Source of the DNA: Seriola aureovittata | Lineage: Eukaryota; Chordata; Actinopteri; Carangiformes; Carangidae | NCBI RefSeq assembly: GCF_021018895.1 | Contig: NC_079386.1 | Span: 11,036,835 to 11,100,834 of the forward strand | Reading direction: 5' to 3' | Length of the DNA: 64,000 bases | Shown here: piece by piece, positions 48,184-60,300 of the stretch | How the letters are laid out: each line of letters starts with the position of its first letter | Position numbering within the stretch: the stretch's first letter is position 1 | Position numbers and translations under genes: made by a program | Notes under the pieces: generated by a model | Database searches by the model: none | Seen by the model: only the letters and a program-made list of their open reading frames with translations | Told to the model about the DNA's origin: nothing

Positions 48184-51100
48184 GGAGAGACCAGACAGGC
48201 CACAAGGGACACATGACGCAATCTTGGCAAACGAAGGCTCGAGTTCAAGGTGCTTCTCTTACACATGACCTGCTGCTCTGTTACATAAAGCAGCCTGGAG
48301 AGTGATGGTGGGTGGGGGGTGGGGGGGTAAAACACCTGAGGAGAGAGAATGAGGCCAGCCCGCACTGATCCTGATATATCTTCTTTAATATTCCAGTTTT
48401 CACTTGGAACCACAGAGAGCAAGTTGTTTCAACAAATCTGTCTGGTTTATAAGCTCCAAAGAAGCTGCAGGCTGCCAGTAGGTGCATTAGGGGAATCTAG
48501 TGTAACCCCTGCAGATTTGAAGTTGGTGTCAACATCGTGCCCCCCCCCTGTTGCTTTAGCACAACTGTGGCTGTGTGTTTGTGTGTGTACAAGCCCACTC
48601 TTCCCAAGTATTTGACGAGCTTCCGCAAGACGGGAAAGTGAATAGACAGATGTTGGAGCGGAGATGTGAGCCCGGGGAGCTGTGAGAGGCTGACTCTGCA
48701 ACCTTTTTCTATGCACACTTTTTTTTTGTTTTTGTTTTTGTTTTACATCTCCAAAGTGTGCAAATAGTCCGATCTACAGTTGCTAAGTGCTCGTGCTCAA
48801 AGGTCAAACGTCCCGGTTTTACAGGCAGCAGCTCAGCGGGTGAAGAACCTCTGCCCTTCCAAGGGAACCAGACGAGCGGCCCGGCCTCCACCATCATCAG
48901 GCCGTCGCTGTCATGAGTTGCCTTTTTTGAAATTACAGATCCGGTGTGCAGAGCCGAGCGCACTTTGGGGCTTCTCGTCTCCTCTCTCTCTTTGTTGCCT
49001 CAAGTGTTGGGTTTCTCCTGTAAATCACTCGCTGACAATGACAAAAAAGGGCTGCGGCTGTGCTGCTGTGTAAACTTGCACGCTGGCAGGCATTTTCTTG
49101 TGGTATGTGCTGCAGCTCACACACACTTTCTGTTTGTACAAGAAGGAAAGAAAAAAAAAAAAAAAAGGAGGCCACACAAACACACACAGACACACACAGA
49201 CACACACACATGATCCAGCCTTGGATGGAGGGTGGGGGTGGGGGTGGGGGGGGGGGTGGGGGTGGGGGGATGTTGCTGTTGCCTAAACCTGCATGTGTGA
49301 AAATAGCTTAAACACACACTCATGTTGGACACTGTCAGGATTCCTGCCTGTAATAACCCTCCTCTGGTATGTGCAGCTCGTACACAGTTTCAAGTTTTCA
49401 GTGCCTGTATGTTGATTGAACCCCCCCACCCCCCCACCCCACCCCGCGCACCCTTCAACCCCCCCACATCCCCCTCCACCCGCTGTCTTTCGTGCCTCAT
49501 CTACACACAGTGCCACTCCTCTGCTACTGCCAGCGCAGTGAAGTATGTGTCCTCCACTTGTCCCTGCGGACCGAGAACAGGGCAGAGCCTGAGGGGGCAC
49601 AGAGCCAAGAGATGCTGCACTGTCTGTCTCACATAGTTTCCACAGGACCACTCCCTCCATTTGATACCTGTGTAGCCGCTCGCTTCGCCTCTCTCGGGCT
49701 CTGCCGGTTGCCGCGGGCGCTGAGCTTCTCAGCAGTGCGTCTCAGCTGGAGGTGGAATCAAAGTTTTGAGGATGAAGTTTGGAATAATTTGAGCGTGCAC
49801 AGCCAGAGACTCCTCAGCTTGCAGGATGGTGCGCATGCATAAAGTGGAAGCATAATAATTACAGTGGATGCTATATAGTGAAGCTCCATCCATACTGTGC
49901 TCCATGCCTGGGAAACTCACCTAAAGCAGCCCAGGACCGGTCCGCTATCACACAGCCTCCCCCTGGAGCCGGCGGTAATTACACAAACACGAGCCAGCTG
50001 CCGTGCAGGGCGATATTAGGATCCCAGTTATTTATTCAGCTGAGTCCAGTAAGACCCTTTCGGGCAGCGAGTACAGTATCAGGCTTGAGGGCAGCTATTT
50101 GCTCAACTATTAGGAGTCAGTGGAGTGTGTAAATGCTTAACCTCGACGAAACGGGCGGAGGTTCGGCCCACAATCGTTGTTTGCCAGGAAAACTGTCTCG
50201 CGGCTCAGGCACCACCTCAGGACTTGTTGTTGACCTCAATAAAACAACATGGCAGAGTCAAACTTTGGACAAAGCGGCACCAAACAAGAGAGACACACTA
50301 TCTACAAACACACCCACCCACACACACACACGCAGATAGGCTCGATGTAGCAAAATAAAGACACAATCAAGAACCAGATAAAGTCAGACAGACCAATCCA
50401 GTGAAAATAATCAGCTGATTAAAAACGTTCATGTTTGTTTTAAAGGGACTGTTCATCCAAAAACATAATAACATAACACTTTTACTCTGACAGAACAAAT
50501 CTTAACTCAAGGTCCACTTACTAGCTTTTTCTGAGCAAACTTCCTCCACTGATGAAGACCTTAAAATGTGGTTAAAAGCTTCAGGAAAAAAGCTGGTAAA
50601 TGGACTTGGAGAGAATCTATTATTCCAAGGAGAAGAATGAATTTTCAGGCTCGAATTGTTTTTATTTTTCATCCAGCGTCCAGCTGAAAGAAGAAGTCAA
50701 CCGATTGATAACTTCCAATTATTTTCTTTATTAATCGATTATTCGTTTAGTCAATGAAATGTCAAAGCAGATTCAAACTCCTCACAGCCGGGTGTGATTT
50801 GTCTGTCCATCAGTCCAAAACTGAAGCATCATATTTGACAAAGACGGGAAGCAAACTCTCACATTTGAGAATTTTAAACCAGCAAATGTTTGATTTTAGC
50901 TTGAAAAGTGTCTGAAGCGATGAACGCTGCTTTGTTTCTCTCTCATTTATAATCACAGCTCAATGTCTTTTGGGTTGTGGATAGTTGGCGGGACATATTT
51001 TAAGCCGCCGGCCTTTGGGATAACGATAACGGCAATGACTATTTCTATTTCTTGACTGTTTCGAGGAAGGTTGTGTTGTGATCTTTAGAGGGTTGCTGAC

Positions 51101-53527
51101 TTCAGTGCAGTACACTAAAGCTGCGTGGAATTCAGTTTTCTGTGTTCAAAAAAGAAAAGAAAAGAAAAGACATTTGAAACACTGAGAAGCAACATCTGTT
51201 TCAAGATTTAATGATATGGTTATTCATGCTAATCCACAGACCTCAATGTGAACAGATTTTCCTTCGAAGTAAATCTGTTTTCAGTTGGGTCTGTGGATTA
51301 TCGTGATGTTAATTTTGACACTTAAAGTACCACAGAACAGATTCATGATTGAGGGCGATGTGCCACAGTAAGCTGCTGCTAATATTTCCAGATCTCAGCA
51401 AATTGGTTTGAAGAGAAGTTGTTGTTGTTTTTTTGTTTGTTTTTTTGTGTGAATTGGTCCTTTAATGATGTGTGTCAGAGTATGAACTAGGACGACTCTG
51501 TCAGAGTGGCTGCTGCGGCCAATGAGATGTGGATCTCACCAGCGGCTCGCTGAGCTGGCCGATTAAACGCTAAGCTGTGCTTAAGCACTGCTCATCTCCC
51601 TAATTAGGCAGTAATTGTTGTCTCGAGGGTCAGCTGCCGGTGGCACAGTAGAGGCTGTGTGCTAATGAGGTCAAAGACGAGAGGGTACAGGGGTGGACAC
51701 CGTCGTCGTCTTGAAATGTAAAGTTTAAAAAGCTCGTGAGTGACTCCTTTGTTGTTGCCACTGTGTCCATCTCTTCTCCTGTTTTGTCCCCTGCAGTGGA
51801 GCAAACGCTGAGCTCCAATCCAAACTGAAGAGCGGTGAGCTGCCACAGGGTATTTCCTCTGCATAAATAGTTTGCGCACGTTAACACCCTGTAATTTCAT
51901 TTAACACGACAAGCTGGGCAGCCAGGCTTCAGCACGGCCAGCTCTGGCTTGTTGCGTCACAGTTACAGTAAAACACAGTGGGCAGGGCACGAGTCAGAAA
52001 TGGCCTCAGCTCGCCTCTTCATGTCTCTGCCGCCGTGCACCGGCGGGTCGGCCCCACCGCTGAGGCAGACTGTCAGTTAAGTGCACCGGGCTTGATCGAC
52101 AGCAGAGGCAAGGCCAGGGGCAACATGATCCATTCAGTCAATGAGCAGCCATATGCTGAGCCCAATAGAGCTGCGGGGCTTTAAATGCAGAGTAACCTTT
52201 TATAGTGGGCTGTATTGATCACTGCTGGTTGATACTAGCACATTACCGCTGTCATAGTGGAGGTCAGGAAGTTCATGAGTTGGGATTTATCAGCCTTACA
52301 GTCAGCGCATTGGAAAACGTGGCGACAAATTAGCCAAAAACCTTCCACATTAACTGGTGTGCTGCTCCTCAGGGGGATGCAACACAGGAAGCTGCATTGA
52401 TTGGATGTAGTATTGACATATATCCTATTTATACTGTTCAATCTTTAAAAAAAAAAAACAACAAATGTTAAAAGCATACTCATAAAGAATGTAAAAAGAA
52501 CCTTCATCCATCGCTTTTGGGAATGAAATGAAATCCAGGAGCTCTGGAGCAAAATTAGGTGAGAGAAGGATAAAATATCTGGTTGTTCTCTACATCTTGG
52601 CTCGGACACGAGTAAACTGGAGGATCCTGGAGAATTAAAGAGTTTCCTATTTTCTTTGGACATCCTCTTCCTTCAGAAATGCACCTATACAGAACCTTTA
52701 CATTAACAGTATGTTGTGAGTGTGGCGATCTGTAAAAGCCTCTTCTCCATCATTAACAGCTTAAGTATATGGTCTTATACTGATGCACGGGCGCACACTT
52801 TGCAGTATGTTTGTGTGTCGATGAATAGACACAGTAAACGCATCATATACTGTTTAATAGGTTTTCAAACATATTGCACACATGTAAACATTAACTTTAA
52901 CGTCATGTGCTGCACTTTTTTTTAATGTGAATTCATTTGTTCAGCTACGTGAATGTTGTTGATGTCAGTTAATCTGTAATTATTGTTTTTTTTTTTTTTT
53001 TTTTTCCATTTTCCATTTCATGCTCTGTATTAACTACCTAAATGAATACTTACCGTAAAAACAAAAAACTTGGAGTGAGAACTTGCATGGTTGGCCAGAA
53101 CGAATTCCTGAATGGTGCAATCCCAAAATTGAATTTATCTGCTTTGGAACATTTGCACAAGAAGTTCATATAGAGAAAGGTTTTATTTTGTTAAAAAACT
53201 CAGTATTTTGGACTTTAAAGCCTTGAAATGACGCTGGACTGTGATAATAATACGTAGTATTGTTCATATTTACAGTTAACTCTGGGTGACTCTCCAAAAC
53301 CTTCCCGTCCGACTTGATATTACAGAGACCGTATGTTTACTAACTGCGAGCCAGACTAACCCGCAAAGTCCAAGATGGCTGCCAGTTTTTTGAGGGCGTC
53401 TGAGGTGGTTTTTGCGAGATCTTCAACTCACTTCTGCAGAGCCTTTTTTTGCGTGTCTTGTCAAGGGACAACAAGCCTTGGATGCGTCACCAGTAATTTC
53501 ATGCGCTTATGTGTACGTGTGTGTGTC

Positions 53528-53583
<56 letters not shown>

Positions 53584-56500
53584 CTCTGGCTAACACAAAC
53601 CACATGTGAAATTAACCTTAGGCAGATGCTGGTGTTGGGGAAGCATTGTGTCCCTGAGTGTGGGCCCAGATAGGGGGATTTCAGAGGGTAGAGATGGATG
53701 AAGAGATAGGAAGCGGAGGAGTTGAAATAGAGGAAAATGGGCACACATGGCAGCCAGAGATTAGACTAGAACTGTTTTCACTGCTGGGCGGCCCACTCTT
53801 CTGTCTCTCCCAGATACATGCTAGGACAAAAAGTACACAGCTGTCTCCTATCTGTCCACGCTGGTAACCTGGTACAGCGGAGGGGGTGGTATAGGGGCAC
53901 AGTAGCTGGGGTAGTGTGTAGAAAATGGGGCTTAGCCCTCAGAAGTTTCTGTAGCAGTGTTTTGCGGTATTATGGCGCAGCACAGCATGCTGGGGCAATG
54001 AGGTCAGAAACTTGAAACAGAACCTAGTGAGAGCCAGCAGGTTCATTGCCAGAGTAGTTTTCCCTGATTTACAGGCTGCATTAGCTAACTAAGACAGGGG
54101 ATTTTATTCTGATGTTGCTATAAATTTCAATCTTTTAGTCCTTTTTTTTCTCTTTTTTTTTTGGTTTTCACAGAAAATGCATTACATAAAGGTTGCTGCT
54201 TGACTGACACTGAAAGGTGGCAAGGGGAGGGGGAGATTGCTGTATGTGTGTGTGTGTGACTGTGTGTGTATTGAATGTGAATACATTTTAAACAAACCAG
54301 AATCCCAGCCTGTGTCATCGTGCTTCAATAACAAGCCCCCCCCCCCCCCCCCCCCCCCCCCCGTTCTGGCTCAAGACCCCTATGGAAGACCTACTTCCTG
54401 AGTAATGTAATAACCATAACAATAATCAGCCTGTCACTCAGGGAAGAGCTGTAAGTGTCCCAGCAGGCATCTGGCAGCCCCGGGGGTAAATATCGCACCC
54501 CTATACCCCTCCTTCCACCCCCCCCTAAACACACACTCCCTTATAGCACCAAGGCAATAAGACAGCAAAGGAGACGCAACGCCGCCTCAACGCCGGTCAC
54601 TCAACTCGTATTTAAAATCCCGGTTTGAGAAAATCGGGTTAGATTATGTCGTCCTTATGTACAGTCTATGATCTCGAGGGAGACAGCTCGAGCATAGCAA
54701 ATAAATCGGCATGAATAGATGGCAGTGTTGCCCGCGTAGGTCGAGTTCTCCAGCCACACGTTAAGACTGCGAGTTTCATGTGTGGTCGTGGCAGAAATGA
54801 AGTAAACAGCCGAGGCGTCAATAAGCCAGTGTAGGTTGTTTTCGGGTTTGTTGAAATACTACGCTGCTACTTAGAGATAAATCTGGTCACCTCGTGTGAA
54901 CTCTTTTGACCCGATATACCCGCACACCCTGTCAAGGTTGCACCAAGGTTGGCTGAATGTTGTTTGGCATGCATTGCCCTTATTCAGCCAGCAAGCTTAA
55001 TGCAGATGCTTCATTACCTCCAGGTGTATTTTGCTTTCATGTGCATTCGCCTTTAGTCCTGAGATTCATCTCCTGCTAAGGGCCATTCTGTGTGCATGTT
55101 TTTCTGAGGGTTCATTATGTGGTATAGGGGTGGCGTTGTGCTGCACGGAAGCTGACCGACTGATAACCTCTCTATGCAAAGTGGGGGGGAAAATACCCCC
55201 CCTCAGCCATCTCTGCTGAGCACCACACTACCGTGAAGGTTCCCCCAGAGGAAAGCCAGGGAGGATCTATAATTCATTCACCTCCGTTTAGAGTCAACCC
55301 CAACTTAATGTAACCACGGAGAAAGGTCCGTGATGTTGGATAGGAGTAGATCTCTCTGCGCCTCTGCAGGAGTCTGACAAAGCCCCTTAAAGGTTTTCAG
55401 TGCTTTTAAAAGTTGTCGATAAGAGTACGCAGCTGGAGTGGCCCTGAGATCAAGGGTGTGTGTGTGTGTGAGTGTGTAAGTGCTGTTGAGGGCACAGCTG
55501 AGGTTTAAGGCTGCACTGTACTCAAAACAAACAACACACTTGTGCTCTCCTCAAGACACGTTTAAATGGGCTCTTGAAACGGGAACCGATACTCTTCGAG
55601 GAATATGTTGCACAGCAATGTGAGTCAAGCTGCAGCGGAATGAAAAGTTTAATTTTAGAATAAATAAAGCCTGTAATTAGATTTTTTTTTTTTAATCCAA
55701 GCAATCTGAAAATAACCCTACTTTTCATCCTTAAAGACTCTTTTAAAAGGCCCTTATTTCCTTCCATAATGGCTCTCTGATATCTCTGTGCAATCTCTTG
55801 CCGTCCCTCATTCCCTCTCTCTGCTGAAAAATCCCCAAAACCACCCCTTCCTGTTGTAAATCTAAATCGAGGAGGCAAACAGAGCTTCTTGCGCACAGCT
55901 CCTCGCACACGGGGAGAAAAGCAGTACATGAAACAGCCATGCATGGCCTTGAATGAGTCATCTAATGCAGGGGGAGTGCCTCCACACACACACACAGCCA
56001 CTAAGCCACAGCCTCCATGGCTTTCAACAAAACATCTATTCTAAGTCTCTTTCAAGTTCAGAGCGATCCTCCAATTTTAGGGGAGCGAACTGGAAGAGGA
56101 CGCAGCAAGACACGTCAGACTTCCCCTTCTTTTGCAATCACGAGTTTAAAAAAAAAAAAAAACTTTTTGGGGAAGAGGATCTGGGGAAATATTTGTCACA
56201 ACGGGAGCTCGGTTAACATGGCGTCCACCGTGCATGCCGGGCCTTCGTGTCTACATATGGTTGTCATTGTAGGATTTGCAGGAGCAGGCATGGGAAGAGA
56301 AGAACAAACACATGCAGACATACAATCATATATCTGTGGTCGGGATGCACTGTGTTTAGCCGAAATCATTGCTTAAAGTAGAATACCACACAAGCTTAGG
56401 GGAAATCTGATCTTTCACTCACTTTTTTTACTTGTCAAAGAAATCACTTTTCACATCAATACTTCAGCGCGCCAGATGTGGATGGCTAATAAGGCAGGTG

Positions 56501-57287
56501 CTCGAGTTCGCCATTACTGTACAAAGAACATCCTGTTCCTGTGAAGCGAACAGGTGAGTGTCTTCGTGGAGGTTTGTTCCTTCGGTGTTGTCATGAAGTT
56601 GATTGATTCTGCGTCGTAGACCGGTAGCCGTCCCGCTCAGGTGTATCCCACCAGGCGGGGGGGGGGTCCTGTGTAATCCTGGGCTTCGTAGTCCACAGAC
56701 GTGAGGTCTCTTGTGGCTGGAAGAAAATCTGTGATATATTCAGAGGCCGTCTTTAATACCTGCTGACAATGAGTTGCACAGCATGATAGAATTAAGGTAA
56801 TTTTCTGGGGTAATGGGCACATTTCCCACTTCAGATTTGTGAACAATGCAGTGACTTAAACACCAAACAGGTGGCCAAATACTGTTAAGTGCTTAAGTAA
56901 GTCCCCCTGTCTTTTGTATGGGCCCATACCAGCTCAAATCTCACCAAGAGCTTTCTCTCCTGCGTTTCATCGCCTCAGTAATTCCTCACTGTCTGAATAC
57001 AAAACACTTAACACAAAGGGTGAATGGACTGCCTGTACTCCTGCTAAAAGACACTAGGTTTTATTAGTTTACAAAGCCAGTTTATTGTCATGAAAGCAGC
57101 TCCAGAAAAAGGCTCTTGAGGCTCGAGTCTACTAGCATTGTTTGCTTTGGTTTTGGAGAAGATTCACTAGTTAAGCATTTTCCAGGTGGGTTCAGTTATG
57201 TTTTTTTCCACAACAGTTGCTTTCTTTTCATAGTCATCATTCTTGTGCAGGGCTTCAGTTGTCAACCGTTTCATTTTTTTTTCCACT

Positions 57288-57384
<97 letters not shown>

Positions 57385-60300
57385 AGGATGTCTGTGTGTG
57401 CTTGACAAATGAGACCCCAGTGTATGGAGCCTGCAGGTACAGTGAGCCGGTCTCACAAGCTGCTGCATGCTCAGTTTGAACCCAGATCTGGTTTAAAAAT
57501 CAGTAAAAAGTCCAATATCAGCACAGCTTGCATAATAAAGGCCCCTTGCCCTCTGCTAACAGGTAAATAGTGGTGCTTTCACCTGGTGTTCCCTTTGTTC
57601 ACAGATGCATGAAGGTCATGGCAGTGCTTCATTGCAGCAGTTAGTGTTCTTCATAAATCCTCCACTGTAACACTTTAATTACCTCTCCCAATTTTGCCGG
57701 TCGCAGCCTCCTCTGTTTTTCTTCTCTTTTTCACTCCAGCACCCCTTAAATCTTCTGTCTCTTTCCTGTCCCTGAAGGTAAGAACCCCACTGACAGCGGG
57801 GCTGCGGGGGACTACGGCGTTCCCAATCCGGGGCCGGCGTTCAAAGAGGTGTGGCAGGTGAAGGTGTGGCCCAAAGGCCTGGGTCAGGCCAAGAACTTGG
57901 TTGGCATCTACCGGCTTTGTCTGACTGACAAGACGGTCAACTTTGTCAAGCTCAACTCTGATGCCGCTGCCGTGGTGCTGCAGCTGATGAATGTCCGACG
58001 CTGCGGCCATTCAGAAAACTTCTTCTTCGTGGAGGTGGGACGCTCTGCCGTGACAGGCCCGGGCGAGTTCTGGATGCAGGTGAGCCTGTAATCTGCAACC
58101 CCCTTTATGTTGACAGTTTCACCCTCCAATCCCTCGTAAATGTAAAGAGCCTGTAATCAACAGAGTGAAAGAAACTGCAGTTTTCAAGTTACCCAATGTT
58201 AAGGTTGGTGTTCATGTAACCCTACATTATGGTCCAATTCAGGTTTTGCAAATGTATTTAAATTAATCCTAGAAGTCAGTCACTGATTTAAAGATACATC
58301 TTAAATACAAATTTAATTGAAAAATCAAAAATTGAACTGTCTAAAGAATATCGAGTTAAATTCTCTTCATTCTTTCTTTGATTTTTAATTTTTTATCATA
58401 GAATCAGAGTTTAGTGTTTGAGAGGGTTTTTGTGTCACATCTTAGGTGGATGATTCAGTGGTGGCCCAGAACATGCATGAAACCTTACTCGAGGCCATGA
58501 AGGCACTGAGCGAGGAGTTTCGCCAACGCAGCAAATCTCAGTCGAACTCCGGCCCTGGGGGAGGTGCTACTGCCTCTAATCCTATCAGCGTTCCTTCACG
58601 CCGCCACCACCCAAACCCTCCTCCCAGCCAGGTGGGCTTCACCCGCCGTCCCCGAACTGAACCTCCTGGAGGCTCTAACGGTGCAGCAGGAGGCAGCAGT
58701 GCCAATGCTTCTCCCACCCCGCGGCATAGCTTCCCAAGGTCTCGCACTGCCAGTGATGGGGGGAAAGGTGACGATGGGATAGCAGGGACCACACCGCTCC
58801 AAGGGCCGAGCTCCAGCCCCTCCACCAATGGCTCTTGCTCCACCACCCCAATCCTCAGGTCAAAGTCAGTCCGTTCCGCCCCCACCACAGCTGCTAAAAC
58901 TCCCCTTGGGTTGATGCGCTCCATCTCCACCCCAGCGCCTTCCCCAGCCCCAAGCCTCTCCTCTAGCTCTGGGCATGGCTCTGAGTTTGGAGGTGTAACA
59001 TCTTCCACTGGTGCTGGTCCGGGGTCTGGTGCCTACAGTCGTGTCCCCTCGCATCGCGCCTCTGTCTCAGGCTCTCCCAGTGACTACGGCTCTTCAGACG
59101 AGTATGGCTCTAGTCCTGGGGATCACACGCTCCTTCCATCCCCAAGCCTCCCTGGAAGCTCTGTTGGTAGCGTCAGCAGCCAATCTCTTGGCGATGAGGG
59201 GGCCAACTACATCCTGATGGGCCAGCGCAGTAGTAGTGGTGGTGGAAGTAATCAGGGAAGCTTGACATCCAGCTCCCTGCCTGCACCAGGAACACCAAGC
59301 TGCGGCTCCCAGCCCCAGACCAGGAGAGTGCTGCGCCGCTCCTCCAGCCGTGAATGTGAAGCTGAACGTAGGCTGCTGAGCAAGCGGGCCTCTTTACCTC
59401 CTATGACCCTGGAGAGACTGGCCCCACGCCAGCGTAGAGCTGAGGAACCGGCAGATGAAGATTCAGCCGATTATGCCATCATGTCCAGGAGCACCAGCCG
59501 CGAGTCCTTTACTTCCATGTCCTCTTCCATGCAGAGGGAATCTGTCATGGGTGCTGGGTCAGCAGGGGGAGGAGGAGGATACTTGGATGTTGCGGGGGAG
59601 TTCAAAAGTGAAGGGAGTGGAGGGGCAGGTGGTAGTGTAGATTTAGGTGTGGACAATGGGTATATGTCCATGCTGCCTGGCGTCACTCAGCCTCCAGTAT
59701 CCCTGTCCCAGTCATTGGCTGTCTCTGTCCCAGACTCAGATTCTAAACCTACTGATGATTACATGGCCATGACCCCCAACAACAGCGTGTCCCCTCCACA
59801 GCAGATCCGGCCACCGCCAACTTCTGACGGCTATATGATAATGTCCCCCAATAGCAGCTGCTCCCCTGACCAGCGTGGGGGTCTCTCTGGAGGGGCTTGG
59901 GTGGGCAGTGGCAGTGCAGACAGCAGGGCAGGAAGTGACTATATGAACATGTCCCCAATCAGCGCACGTTCTGTAAATGGCAGCCCCCCACCTCCTGACC
60001 ACACCGGTCATTTGGAGACCAGCTCCCAACAGCAAGCCCCCAAGATGGTGTATTCTTACTACTCCCTTCCCCGGTCATACAAACATAACCCCTCTGCTGG
60101 ACACTTTGACGATGGGCCCGGGCGAGGCAGAAGGCCTAATGGGAATTGTAGTAGGGGAATGGGTGGAGGTAGGACTATGGGAGGGCGTCAGGAGCAGCAA
60201 GCAGCAGGAAACTCAGTGGTTGGACGCCACCTGTCACTCTCCTCTTCCTCATACTCCTCCAGCTCGGCCAGCAGTGAGAGCCTTGGGGAGAGTGAGGAGC

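Larger units (their letters stand above)
47245..57777. other. IRS intron 1 contents
   Basis: A 10.5 kb intron between the PH and PTB exons. It carries CA/GT runs (48133-48180, 53531-53581, 57289-57383), a G-rich block and a C-rich block (49227-49269, 49421-49482), a poly(C) run (54336-54362), a strong hairpin (51230-51300) and a dispersed repeat near 50500-50620. Open frames such as minus 55522-56001 (159 codons) show no domain or splice support. No additional gene is recognised. Confidence 0.6.

Noticed and set aside
55522..56001. A 159-codon minus-strand open frame in IRS intron 1
   Set aside because: No recognisable motif or family and no promoter or splice support; composition looks random.
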